DNA of 64,000 nt from Ruminococcus flavefaciens (GTDB lineage: Bacteria; Bacteroidota; Bacteroidia; Bacteroidales; P3). The stretch is taken from assembly GCA_023667315.1 (NCBI GenBank), contig JAMPAI010000010.1, positions 1 through 64,000 of the forward strand. Direction: 5' to 3'. Shown piece by piece: positions 43,683 to 52,377 of this stretch (positions are counted from its first letter, which is position 1; each line of letters starts with the position of its first letter). Under the pieces are notes generated by a model. The model ran no database searches and had not been told where the DNA came from. It saw only the letters and a list, made by a program, of their open reading frames with translations. The translations under genes and the position numbers were made by a program.

Positions 43683-45659
43683 TCAGCAGACCACGCGGCG
43701 GAGCATGCCCGAAAGCATGCCCTTTACCCGGTCCAGGTTTTGTTTTTTGGTGAGCAGAGCCATCAGCTCCGCCTCGTCTTGCGTTTCCTTTATACGTGCG
43801 GCCACCTTCTCGATCATGTCCTTGACGCGCTTCAGGCGGAAGCCCTGCACGGCCTGCAACACGGCCGCGTCCAGCACCGGCCCGTGGTTCTGTTCGGTGT
43901 GCACGTAGATGTTCTTGCTTTCCCACACCTTGCTTATCTCGAAGCGCGTGGCCGACAGATCGGCCACCAGGGCGCGCAGGTCGGGTTCCTCGCTCAAGAG
44001 CAGGTCTTCGGCGGCGGGAATCTCCCCCCGGTCGTAAGAACCCGCAAATATAGAGAAAAGACGGTTCTTGAGCGGGTCGTCGAACGAAAGTTCGTCTTGC
44101 TGCAGTTCCATCACGATATAGGCGCACACGGGCAACACCTGTTTTTCTTCCTTCCCTTCGGCGTTCAAATAGGTCTGGCGCGTGTTCGAACGCCCGTAGT
44201 TCACCAGCAGCCGCATCAGCTCGCGTTCCAGGGTCTGCTGCAGGGCCTGCGCCTCCGATTCGCGCACATCCTCCTCGCTCTTGGCCTGGGGCGGCAGTTC
44301 GGGCAGCTGTTCGGCCTCCTGTTTGGTATGCTGCTTCTGGAAATCGCTGCGGAAAATGCGGTTCAGCTTCTGGTACAGGTCGGCCTCGGCGATACCGAGC
44401 AAACGGCTGCATTCCTGTATATACACGGCGCGCTTTATCTCGTCGGGTATCACCGAAATGCTGGTGAGAATGTTGTCGATGAGCTCGGCGCGCCGGATGG
44501 GGTCGTTGCCCACATCGGCCAGCAGCAGGCGGGTCTTGAAGGTGATGAAATCGACCGCGTTCGCCTTCAGGTATTCCAATATCTCGTCGGTGGAATGGGT
44601 ACGGGCGTAGTCGTCGGGGTCCTGGCCGTCGGGCAGCAGCACCACGCGCACGTTCATGTCTTTGGCCAGCACCATGTCGATGCCGCGCAACGAAGCCTTG
44701 ATGCCGGCCGGGTCGCCGTCGTAGAGCAGGGTCAGGTTCTTGGTGAAGTGCGAGATAAGCTTTATCTGGTCTTCGGTGAGCGAGGTGCCGGAGGAGGCCA
44801 CCACATTGGTGATGCCCGCCTGGTGCATGGAGATGACGTCGGCATAGCCCTCCACCATATAGGCCATGTCCTGCGCCACGATCTCGCGCTTGGCGAACGG
44901 AATGGCGTACAGCACGTTGCTCTTGTGGTAGATGTCCGATTCGGGCGAGTTCACGTACTTGGCCTTGGTCTTGTCGCTTGTAAGGATGCGTCCCCCGAAG
45001 CCCAACACACGCCCCGAAAGGCTGTGTATCGGGAATATGACCCTGCCCCGGAAGCGGTCGTAGAGCTTGCCGTTTTCTTCTTTCTCGATGGTAAGCCCGC
45101 TCTGCACCAGGAATTTCTTGTCGTAGCCAGCCTTCAGGGCCTCCTGCGTAAAGGCGTCCCAGCTGTCGGTGCAGTAGCCTAACTGAAACTGCTTGATGAT
45201 GGCGTCGGTAAAGCGGCGTTCGCGGAAATACGAAAGCCCGATTGTGCGCCCCTGCTCGCTTTCCCAAAGGTTTTTCACGAAGTATTCGGCGGCATGCTGG
45301 GTAACGTGGTAGAGCGATTCCCGGTCGTTCTCGGCCTTGGCCTGTTCGGGCGTGAGTTCCTGCGCCTTGATTTCTATATTGTATTTCTGCGCCAGGTAGC
45401 GGAGCGCCTCCACATAGTCGAAATGCTCGTGTTCCATGAGGAAGCTTACCGAATCGCCCCCTTTTCCGCAGCCGAAACACTTAAAGATGCCCTTGGCGGG
45501 CGACACGATGAACGAAGGCGTTTTTTCCTGATGGAAAGGACACAGGCCCAGATAGTTCGCCCCGCGCTTCTTAAGCGAAACGAACTCGCCCACCACTTCG
45601 TCGATGCGGGCGGCCTCGATAATAGCCCGTTTGGTTTCTTCAGGTATCCTGTACGCCAT
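43683..45659 (-). CDS. dnaG: DNA primase
   Basis: Makes RNA primers for replication together with DnaB helicase. The 658-aa product has the N-terminal zinc site C40-x2-H43...C61-x2-C64, then the RNA-polymerase domain with the TOPRIM motifs VEGYADVI (near 262) and LLYDGDPAG (near 308), and a divergent C-terminal helicase-binding region. The start at 45659 gives the family N-terminus MAYRIPEE; a start six codons upstream is possible. A perfect -7 box lies only 7 nt upstream, so the mRNA is nearly leaderless. It heads the run to lptC. Confidence 0.97.
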   Translation of the reverse strand: MAYRIPEETKRAIIEAARIDEVVGEFVSLKKRGANYLGLCPFHQEKTPSFIVSPAKGIFKCFGCGKGGDSVSFLMEHEHFDYVEALRYLAQKYNIEIKAQELTPEQAKAENDRESLYHVTQHAAEYFVKNLWESEQGRTIGLSYFRERRFTDAIIKQFQLGYCTDSWDAFTQEALKAGYDKKFLVQSGLTIEKEENGKLYDRFRGRVIFPIHSLSGRVLGFGGRILTSDKTKAKYVNSPESDIYHKSNVLYAIPFAKREIVAQDMAYMVEGYADVISMHQAGITNVVASSGTSLTEDQIKLISHFTKNLTLLYDGDPAGIKASLRGIDMVLAKDMNVRVVLLPDGQDPDDYARTHSTDEILEYLKANAVDFITFKTRLLLADVGNDPIRRAELIDNILTSISVIPDEIKRAVYIQECSRLLGIAEADLYQKLNRIFRSDFQKQHTKQEAEQLPELPPQAKSEEDVRESEAQALQQTLERELMRLLVNYGRSNTRQTYLNAEGKEEKQVLPVCAYIVMELQQDELSFDDPLKNRLFSIFAGSYDRGEIPAAEDLLLSEEPDLRALVADLSATRFEISKVWESKNIYVHTEQNHGPVLDAAVLQAVQGFRLKRVKDMIEKVAARIKETQDEAELMALLTKKQNLDRVKGMLSGMLRRVVC

Positions 45660-45666
45660 AAGGGAG

Positions 45667-45674
45667 CAAAGGTA
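45667..45674 (-). promoter_or_regulatory. -7 box of dnaG (TACCTTTG)
   Basis: On the minus strand a perfect TAnnTTTG octamer is followed by 7 nt and the dnaG ATG, predicting a transcript with almost no leader. Confidence 0.55.
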
Positions 45675-45690
45675 CAAAAAAAGCGTTCTG

Positions 45691-45803
45691 AACGGCCACC
45701 TGCTTCGCCGGGAGCCCTATGGGAGCTTGGTCACGTACTGAAGTACGCTCCCGCGCATCCCATAGGGCTCCCGGCAGTAAGTTCGGCGAAGCAGATTGCC
45801 GTT
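45691..45803. repeat. Palindromic intergenic element, copy B
   Basis: A 113-bp element whose ends (45691-45710 and 45784-45803) are complementary with three mismatches. A second, perfect 15-bp pair (45710-45724 with 45758-45772) encloses the core 45726-45752 with the apical hairpin CGTAC-TGAA-GTACG. The core is identical to that of copy C over 27 nt. It lies 32 bp upstream of dnaG, between divergent promoters. Confidence 0.75.
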
Positions 45804-45820
45804 AACCCCCATTCCTCTCT

Positions 45821-45947
45821 AAAAAAACGGTTTTAATGGTGAGATGCGAGCCGAAAACCGGAGGGGCGCGCGGGAGCGTACTTCAGTACGTGACCAAGTG
45901 CCCCGAGTTTTTCGGCGAAGCAGATTGCCGTTAAAACCGTTTTTTTT
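45821..45947. repeat. Palindromic intergenic element, copy C (inverted)
   Basis: A 127-bp element in the opposite orientation to copy B. Its ends contain perfect 16-bp complementary arms (45821-45836 with 45932-45947); inner arms pair GCCGAAAA with TTTTCGGC. The core at 45872-45898 matches copy B exactly. It ends 3 bp before the -7 box of the glycogen operon, so it covers the place of the -33 element. Together with copy B it accounts for nearly all of the 334-bp gap between dnaG and the debranching enzyme. Confidence 0.75.
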
Positions 45948-45950
45948 CCG

Positions 45951-45958
45951 TACATTTG
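45951..45958 (+). promoter_or_regulatory. -7 box of the glycogen operon (TACATTTG)
   Basis: A perfect TAnnTTTG octamer lies 35 nt before the GTG start of the debranching enzyme and directly after palindromic copy C. Confidence 0.55.
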
Positions 45959-45993
45959 ACAATTAAACGAGTAGAAAACATAACATACACATT

Positions 45994-47934
45994 GTGTTCA
46001 GATTAGATAAAAACAGCCTTTCCAACTTAGAATTGTCGCTGCAAAAAGAGTTTATCTGTGTATCGGAGAACGGAAGCTATGCCTCCACCACCATTGCAGG
46101 CTGCAACTGCCGCAAATACCACGGATTGTTCGTTTGCCCGCAACCCAAGTTGAACCAAGACAATTTCGTACTGCTCTCCTGCGTGGAGGAAACCCTGTCG
46201 CAACATGGGCGCGAATTCCATCTGGGCGTGCAGAAATACGCCGGAGACGTGTTCTCCCCCAAGGGACACAAATACGCCGAGCGTTTCGAATACAGGACCC
46301 ATCCGGTCTGGACCTATCACATAGGCGGCGCGGTGTTGCGCAAGGAACTGCTGATGCACCCTGCCAAGAACCGCCTGCTGATCAAATACACCCTAGAGGA
46401 AGCCCACTCGGAGACCTTTATGGACATACGTCCTTTCCTGGCGTTCCGCGACGCGCACGAGCTCACCGTGCAAAACGATGCCGCCTGCACCCAGGTGCAA
46501 TACGTGCAGCACGGCATAAAGTGCAGGCTTTACCCCGGCTTTTCGGACCTGTGCATGCAGTTCTCGAAAGAATGCGGGTTCTCCGACCAGCCCGACTGGT
46601 ACAAGAACGTAAAATACAGCGAGGAAGAACAGCGAGGCTATCCCTGTCACGAAGACCTCTTTACGCCCGGCCACTTCCATGTGTCCCTGCCCCTGCACGA
46701 ACCGGTGTATGTAAGCGTGGGCACGAGCCCGATGGCGGATCCGGCCAAGGCCGCCGCCCTGTTCGAGGAAGCCGTGGAAAAACTGCCGCCCCACGAGGGC
46801 ATGGACAGCAGCCTGAAGGCCGCCGCCCGCAGCTTTATCGTAAAGAAAGAAGACCGCCGTCAGGTTACGGCCGGTTACCCATGGTTCGGTTCCTGGGGGC
46901 GCGACACCTTTATTTCCCTGCCCGGCCTTACGCTCTGCACGGGCAACACCAAGCTGATGGGCGAGGTACTGCGCAGCATGCTCAAAGACCTTTCCAACGG
47001 GCTGTTCCCGAATATCGGCTACGGCGGAGAGGCCGCCTACAACTCGGTGGACGCCCCGCTGTGGTTCGTGTGGGCGGTGCAGCAGTACGCCCTGCACACC
47101 AAAAAGACAGCGCAGGTATGGGGCGAGTTCGGCCAGGCCGTAAGGCAGGTGATCGACGGCTATGCCAAGGGCAACGGCTTCGGCATCGGCATGACGCCCG
47201 AAGGCCTGATCTATGCCGGCAAGCAAGGCTATGCCCTTACCTGGATGGACGCCGTGGTGCACGGGCATCCCGTTACCCCCCGCGCCGGCATGCCGGTGGA
47301 GATAAACGCCCTGTGGTACAACGCGGTGATGTTCGCCATGGAGTGCGAAAAGAAATGTTCCGAAGCCAAACGCCCGGCTTTCGTAGCCAAATGGAAGCCG
47401 CTTATGGACAAGTTTCCCGAAGTGTTCAAGGCGAACTTCTGGAGCAAGGAGAAAGGCTACCTGGCCGACTGCATCGACAACGGCTCGCCCGACTGGAGCA
47501 TCCGCCCCAACCAGATACTGGCCGTATCTCTGCCCTACTCGCCCGTAAGCGACAAGGTGGGACAATTGGTGGTGGAAACCGTAAAGACCTGCCTGCTGAC
47601 CCCACGCGGCCTGCGCACGCTCGCCCCCTCCGACCCGCGCTACCGCTCGGTGTATCAGGGTCCGCAGGAAGAACGCGACCGCGCCTACCATCAGGGCACG
47701 GCATGGGTGTGGCTCACCGGCCACTTCGCCCAGGCCTACCTGCGGGTCTATGGCGAGGCCGGCAAATCCTTTATCGAACGGCTGTACCTGAATTTCGAAC
47801 CCGCCCTGTGGGAAGCCGGAATCGGGTCCATTTCCGAAATATACGACGCAGATCCTCCCTACGCGCCCAAAGGGGCTTTTAGCCAGGCATGGAGTGTGGC
47901 AGAACTGCTCCGCATACGTAAAATGTTATCTTAA
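45994..47934 (+). CDS. Glycogen debranching enzyme (amylo-alpha-1,6-glucosidase type)
   Basis: A 646-aa enzyme expected to hydrolyse alpha-1,6 branch points of glycogen or related glucans. It has an N-terminal GDE_N-like domain with SYASTTIAGCNCRKYHGLFV, and a C-terminal (alpha/alpha)6 glucosidase domain with YPWFGSWGRDTFISLPGL, the QILAVSLPYSPV segment and YHQGTAWVWLTGHF. No ATG fits the start; GTG at 45994 gives the expected distance to the NLELSL segment, so it is used. It is first in the operon with a GT4 and a GH57-like gene, the known glycogen trio of Bacteroidales, and is cytoplasmic (no signal peptide). Confidence 0.92.
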   Translation: MFRLDKNSLSNLELSLQKEFICVSENGSYASTTIAGCNCRKYHGLFVCPQPKLNQDNFVLLSCVEETLSQHGREFHLGVQKYAGDVFSPKGHKYAERFEYRTHPVWTYHIGGAVLRKELLMHPAKNRLLIKYTLEEAHSETFMDIRPFLAFRDAHELTVQNDAACTQVQYVQHGIKCRLYPGFSDLCMQFSKECGFSDQPDWYKNVKYSEEEQRGYPCHEDLFTPGHFHVSLPLHEPVYVSVGTSPMADPAKAAALFEEAVEKLPPHEGMDSSLKAAARSFIVKKEDRRQVTAGYPWFGSWGRDTFISLPGLTLCTGNTKLMGEVLRSMLKDLSNGLFPNIGYGGEAAYNSVDAPLWFVWAVQQYALHTKKTAQVWGEFGQAVRQVIDGYAKGNGFGIGMTPEGLIYAGKQGYALTWMDAVVHGHPVTPRAGMPVEINALWYNAVMFAMECEKKCSEAKRPAFVAKWKPLMDKFPEVFKANFWSKEKGYLADCIDNGSPDWSIRPNQILAVSLPYSPVSDKVGQLVVETVKTCLLTPRGLRTLAPSDPRYRSVYQGPQEERDRAYHQGTAWVWLTGHFAQAYLRVYGEAGKSFIERLYLNFEPALWEAGIGSISEIYDADPPYAPKGAFSQAWSVAELLRIRKMLS

Positions 47935-47945
47935 CAGCAGCTGCC

Positions 47946-49301
47946 ATGAAAGTATTGATGTTCGGCTGGGAGTTTCCTCCCCATATCAGCGGCGGCCTGG
48001 GCACGGCCTGCTTCGGCATGTGCAAGGGCCTGCTGGCGCAAGGCGTGGAGGTGATTTTCGTGGCCCCCAAGATGCACGGCGACGAAGACGCTTCGGTGGC
48101 GCAACTGGTAAACGCCTCCGATGTGGAGATAAACCTCTGCAACCCCATTTACCGCGAGCTTTTCCATCACCTCACCTATATCGAGGTGGGCGCCAACCTA
48201 ATTCCCTATTCGGGCTTCGGCCAATACCTCGACCTGCAGAAGGTACGGGAGGGCAAGACGGTGTTCGACGCCAGCGCCTACACCCACCAAAAATTCGATT
48301 TTTCGGGCGAATACCGCGCCAACCTCATGGAAGAGGTTGACCGCTACGCGATGGTGGCGGTAAAGGTGGCCCAACAGCACGATTTCGACGTGATACACGC
48401 CCACGACTGGCTTACCTACCGGGCCGGCATCGCGGCCAAGAAAGCCACCGGCAAGCCGCTGGTGATACATGTGCACGCCACCGAGTTCGACCGCAGCGGC
48501 ACCAACGTGAACAGCGTGGTGTTCGGCATCGAGCGCGAGGGCATGCTGGCGGCCGACCATATCATCACCGTGAGCAACTACACCCGCGACATCGTGATTA
48601 ACCGCTACGACATCGACCCCGGCAAGATAACCACCGTATATAACGCCGTGGAACCCAAAGACAGCGACCCCCAGGTGCAGACCGGCGCCAAGAAGACCGC
48701 AAAAAAACGGCGGATCGCCGTAAGGAAACAGGAGGCGGAGGAACCCGTTCCCGAAGAAAAGCCCAAGCGCAAGATCGTTACCTTTTTGGGTCGCGTCACC
48801 TATCAGAAAGGCCCCGAATACTTTGTGGAGGCCGCCCGTCTGGTAATGGAGAAAGACCCCGAGGTGGAATTCGTGATGGCCGGTTCGGGCGACATGCTGC
48901 ATTCGATCGTGCGGCGTGTGGCGGCCCTGGGCCTAGGCAACCGCTTCCATTTTACGGGTTTCCTGCGCGGGGCGGACGTGGACAGGATGTACGGCATGAG
49001 CAGCGTGTATGTGATGCCGTCTGTTTCGGAGCCCTTCGGCATCTCGCCCCTGGAAGCCATGCGCTCGAACGTGCCGGTGGTCATCTCCAAGCAGTCGGGC
49101 GTGGCCGAGATCCTGAACCATGCGCTGAAGGTGGATTTTTGGGACGTGGACGCGATGGCCGACGCCATCTACGCGCTGCTGCACTACCCCGCCCTCTCAC
49201 AGATGTTCGCCGAAATGGGGGGCGCCGACGCCAAATCGCTCAAATGGAGTTCGGCCGCCGAAAAGATAAAACGAGTTTACCAAAGGGTATGTCCCTTTTA
49301 A
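47946..49301 (+). CDS. GT4 glycosyltransferase, glycogen synthase-like
   Basis: A 451-aa GT-B glycosyltransferase that probably elongates alpha-1,4-glucan from a nucleotide sugar. The N-terminal half begins FGWEFPPHISGGLG (6-19), similar to starch/glycogen synthase starts, and has HAHDWLTY. The C-terminal GT4 half has TFLGRVTYQKGPEYF and the nucleotide-binding SEPFGISPLEAMRSN stretch. Between them, around 240-275, is an unusual Lys/Arg/Glu-rich insertion (KKTAKKRR, then PVPEEKPKRK) that looks disordered. It sits 11 bp after the debranching gene. Confidence 0.88.
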   Translation: MKVLMFGWEFPPHISGGLGTACFGMCKGLLAQGVEVIFVAPKMHGDEDASVAQLVNASDVEINLCNPIYRELFHHLTYIEVGANLIPYSGFGQYLDLQKVREGKTVFDASAYTHQKFDFSGEYRANLMEEVDRYAMVAVKVAQQHDFDVIHAHDWLTYRAGIAAKKATGKPLVIHVHATEFDRSGTNVNSVVFGIEREGMLAADHIITVSNYTRDIVINRYDIDPGKITTVYNAVEPKDSDPQVQTGAKKTAKKRRIAVRKQEAEEPVPEEKPKRKIVTFLGRVTYQKGPEYFVEAARLVMEKDPEVEFVMAGSGDMLHSIVRRVAALGLGNRFHFTGFLRGADVDRMYGMSSVYVMPSVSEPFGISPLEAMRSNVPVVISKQSGVAEILNHALKVDFWDVDAMADAIYALLHYPALSQMFAEMGGADAKSLKWSSAAEKIKRVYQRVCPF

Positions 49302-49319
49302 ACACATACAAAGGATATT

Positions 49320-50495
49320 ATGAATACGTTCAGCCTTGTCTTTAAAGTTCATCAGTTGTTCTACCTGCGCCCCTACCGCTTTTTCGATATCGGGCAGCGG
49401 CACAACTATTACGATGACTACCGCAACAAATACATCCTCAAACGTTTTTCGGAACGTTCGTACTATAAGGCGAACCGCCTGATGCACGAGCTTTGCGACC
49501 GCTACGGCGACCGCTTCAAGCTATCGTTCGTGTTCAGCGGCACGGCAGTCGATCAGATGCAGTGGTACGCGCCCGAACTGCTGGAAGACTTCAAGCAGCT
49601 GCTTACCCGCCCCAATGTGGAGATTCTGGCGGGCGACGACAGTTGCAGCGCGCTGGCGGTGATGGACAGGAACCTGTGGAAAGCCCAGGTGGAACGCCAC
49701 CGCACGCGCATGAAAGAGGTGTTCGGCAAATGCAGCGACATCCTGGCGGGCACCGAACTGCTGTACGACGACCAGATCGGCAAGGCCGCCGCCGAAATGG
49801 GCTACAAGGGATTGTTGGCCGAAGGCGCCAAGCCTGTGTTGGGCTGGAAAAGCCCGCATGTGCTCTACAAGCATCCCGAATGCGACCTGAACCTAATCCT
49901 GCGCGACGGCGTGCTGAGCGAAAGCGTGAGCCTCCATTTTTCCGACAGCGCCCCGCTTACCGCCGATGCTTTCGCCCGTATGGCCGCCCAGGACAAGGAA
50001 TCGATTCCCGACGGAAGCCATGTGAACTTCTACTGCAACTACGCCACCTTAGGCGAATACCAGGAGGAAGAACAGGGCATCTTCGAGTTTTTCAGACACC
50101 TGCCGCAAGAAATCATGCAGCAGGGATTCGACTTCGTTTCCCTGTCGGAACTCTGCGCGCTGCCCGACGAAAGGCCGGCCCTGCACGTGCCCTTCACCAC
50201 CTCGGTGATGGATGAGGAAAAAGACCTTACCTTCCTGTACGCCAACGAACTGCAACGCGATGTCATCGCCAACTGGAAAAAGGTATGCCCCTCCTTGCGT
50301 TCCTGCCCCGTGGAAGAACTGCAGAAGGACTTCCGTTTCCTTACCAGCGTGGAACACCTGGCGTTCATGTCCACCAAATACTTTACCGAAAAACCGTCAA
50401 TACGCTACCTGAATCCCTACGATTCGCCCTACGACGCCTATATCGACTATATGAACATCTGGTCCGACTTCACGCAACGTTTGCAAGGACTCTAA
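49320..50495 (+). CDS. GH57-like protein, probably without the catalytic nucleophile
   Basis: A 391-aa protein of the GH57 alpha-amylase-like family: FKVHQLFYLRPYRFFDIG at the start, FVFSGTAVDQMQWYAPEL, the segment LAEGAKPVLGWKSPHVLY, and a C-terminal YDSPYDAYIDYMNI-type end. Relatives from Bacteroides are near 480 aa, so this one is shorter. In those the region around residue 100 reads FLAEPYSHGL with the candidate nucleophile Glu; here it is ILAGDDSC (102-109), lacking that glutamate. An Asp in LLYDDQIG (near 150) matches the other catalytic position. It may be a glucan-binding or regulatory member. It is third in the glycogen operon. Confidence 0.78.
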   Translation: MNTFSLVFKVHQLFYLRPYRFFDIGQRHNYYDDYRNKYILKRFSERSYYKANRLMHELCDRYGDRFKLSFVFSGTAVDQMQWYAPELLEDFKQLLTRPNVEILAGDDSCSALAVMDRNLWKAQVERHRTRMKEVFGKCSDILAGTELLYDDQIGKAAAEMGYKGLLAEGAKPVLGWKSPHVLYKHPECDLNLILRDGVLSESVSLHFSDSAPLTADAFARMAAQDKESIPDGSHVNFYCNYATLGEYQEEEQGIFEFFRHLPQEIMQQGFDFVSLSELCALPDERPALHVPFTTSVMDEEKDLTFLYANELQRDVIANWKKVCPSLRSCPVEELQKDFRFLTSVEHLAFMSTKYFTEKPSIRYLNPYDSPYDAYIDYMNIWSDFTQRLQGL

Positions 50496-50507
50496 AAAAC
50501 CATTTCC

Positions 50508-51710
50508 ATGCAGGATCCGAACCGTTTTCTGTTTAAGAAGTATATCGCCCAGTCCTCCGATTTCGAACCTTTCTCCCTAGACATCGAGAAAAGCGAAGGC
50601 ATTTACCTCTGGGACAAGGCCGGCAAGAAATACATCGACTTTATCTCCGGCATCTGCGTAAACAACGTGGGGCACCGCAATCCCGTGGTGCTGAAGGCCA
50701 TCGAGCAACAGATGCAGAAGTATCTGCACGTAATGGTGTATGGCGAGTTCATCCAGCAGCCCCAGCTCGACCTGGCGCAGGCGCTTTGCGCCAACCTGCC
50801 TCCGCAGCTGCAGAAGATCTTCCTGCTCAATTCGGGTTCGGAAGCCATCGAGGGGGCGATGAAACTGGCGCGGCTCTACAACCACCGTTCCCAGATCGTG
50901 TCTTTCTCGAACTCCTACCACGGCAGCACGATGGGCGCCATGAGCGTGCTGGGCAACCCGCCCATCCGCCAACGCTTCGACCCGCTGCTGCCCGAACACC
51001 TGCTGCTGGAATACAACAACACGGCGCAACTGGAGAACATCACCGAAAAGACCTGCTGCGTGGTGGCCGAAGTGATTCAGTCGGGCGGCGGCATGCGCGA
51101 GGCCACGCCCGGATTCATGCAGGCGCTGCGCGAACGCTGCACAAAGACCGGAACCCTGCTTATCTTCGACGAGATTCAGAGCGGTTTCGGACGCACGGGC
51201 AAACTCTTCGCGTTCGAACACTACGGGGTCGTGCCCGATATCCTCTGCCTGGCCAAGGGCATGGGCGGCGGCATGCCCATCGGCGCGTTCATCGCCAGCC
51301 CCGAGCTGATGGCCCTGCTCGACAACGAACACCCGCTGATGGGGCACGCCTCCACTTTCGGCGGCCACCCGCTCAGCTGCGCATCCTCGCTGGCGGCGCT
51401 CAGGCTTATCCTGAGCCCGGAGGTGCTGCCTATGGTGGAAAGCAAGGGGCAGCGCATACGCCGCCACCTGCAGGAATTGCCGCAAGTGCGCTCCGTTTCG
51501 GGAAAAGGATTATTTTTGGCGGCCCATTTCGACAGCGAGGAGGCCACCGCCAAGGTGCAGGAACGCTGTATGACAAACGGTTTCATTACGTTCTGGCTGT
51601 TGTTCAACCATACGGCCCTGGCGCTAACCCCGCCGCTCACCTCCACGAACGAAGAAATCGACCTAGGCATGGAAATCTTTAAACGGTCGGTGCGCGAAGC
51701 CGGCATTTAA
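50508..51710 (+). CDS. Class III PLP-dependent aminotransferase
   Basis: A 400-aa fold-type I aminotransferase of the acetylornithine/ornithine/4-aminobutyrate class. The PLP lysine is K250 in LCLAKGMGGGMP; D221 in LLIFDEIQSGFGRTG contacts the PLP ring nitrogen, and GSEAIEGAMKLAR binds the phosphate. The amino donor and acceptor cannot be told from these motifs. It follows the GH57-like gene by 12 bp and precedes riboflavin synthase by 23 bp, with no arginine-pathway genes nearby, so a role in arginine synthesis is only one option. Confidence 0.85.
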   Translation: MQDPNRFLFKKYIAQSSDFEPFSLDIEKSEGIYLWDKAGKKYIDFISGICVNNVGHRNPVVLKAIEQQMQKYLHVMVYGEFIQQPQLDLAQALCANLPPQLQKIFLLNSGSEAIEGAMKLARLYNHRSQIVSFSNSYHGSTMGAMSVLGNPPIRQRFDPLLPEHLLLEYNNTAQLENITEKTCCVVAEVIQSGGGMREATPGFMQALRERCTKTGTLLIFDEIQSGFGRTGKLFAFEHYGVVPDILCLAKGMGGGMPIGAFIASPELMALLDNEHPLMGHASTFGGHPLSCASSLAALRLILSPEVLPMVESKGQRIRRHLQELPQVRSVSGKGLFLAAHFDSEEATAKVQERCMTNGFITFWLLFNHTALALTPPLTSTNEEIDLGMEIFKRSVREAGI

Positions 51711-51733
51711 CACAACACCTAAAACGACATATC

Positions 51734-52363
51734 ATGTTTACAGGAATTGTAGAAAAAACAGCCAAAGTGGTGAAGATTGAACAGGAAGGTTCCAATTTTC
51801 ACTTCACGCTCCAGACCCCCATCGCCAACGAGCTCAAGATAGACCAGAGCATGGCGCACAACGGAGTCTGCCTTACCGTGGTGAAGTTGTTTCCCGAACA
51901 GCAGCAGTACACGGTTACCGCCATGGACGAGACCATGAACCGCACCGACCTGCGTTTCTGGCAGGTGGGTACGGAAGTGAACCTGGAACGCTCCATGCTG
52001 ATGGACGGCCGCTTCGACGGGCATATCGTGCAAGGACACGTGGACAGGACTGCCGTTTGCCAGAAGGTGGAGACCTTAGACGGCAGCTGGAAGTTCTACT
52101 TTAGCTTTGAACCGGGCAAGGTGGAAAACGGCGAGGTGCCTCCCTTTACGGTGGAGAAAGGCTCGATCTGCGTTAACGGCGTAAGCCTTACCGTGGTCGA
52201 TTCCCAACCGGGCCTGTTCTCGGTGGCCATCATTCCCTACACGTTTGCAGAAACCAATTTTCACAACATCAAGGCAGGAAGCACGGTGAACATCGAATTC
52301 GACGTGCTGGGCAAGTACGTTTCCCGTCTTTTTGCCGAATACATGAAACAACAAGGAAAATAA
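51734..52363 (+). CDS. ribE: Riboflavin synthase, alpha chain
   Basis: Turns two molecules of 6,7-dimethyl-8-ribityllumazine into riboflavin and a pyrimidine by-product. The 209-aa protein has the two lumazine-binding repeats: the start MFTGIVE, NGVCLTVV near 43-50 and the second NGVSLTVVD near 142-150, with GHIVQGHVDRT linking them. The length is normal. It stands in an operon with glycogen genes and ddl; the lumazine synthase gene is not in this window. Confidence 0.96.
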   Translation: MFTGIVEKTAKVVKIEQEGSNFHFTLQTPIANELKIDQSMAHNGVCLTVVKLFPEQQQYTVTAMDETMNRTDLRFWQVGTEVNLERSMLMDGRFDGHIVQGHVDRTAVCQKVETLDGSWKFYFSFEPGKVENGEVPPFTVEKGSICVNGVSLTVVDSQPGLFSVAIIPYTFAETNFHNIKAGSTVNIEFDVLGKYVSRLFAEYMKQQGK

Positions 52364-52377
52364 GTCTTTTTTTCGCA

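Noticed and set aside
43429-45480. A 683-codon frame opposite or alternative to dnaG and coaX
   Set aside because: It is Arg/Gly/Ala-rich without motifs and lies over two certain genes in another frame.
46134-47882. A 582-codon alternative frame within the debranching enzyme gene
   Set aside because: Same strand, shifted frame, Arg/Pro-rich composition; the debranching enzyme motifs are in the other frame.
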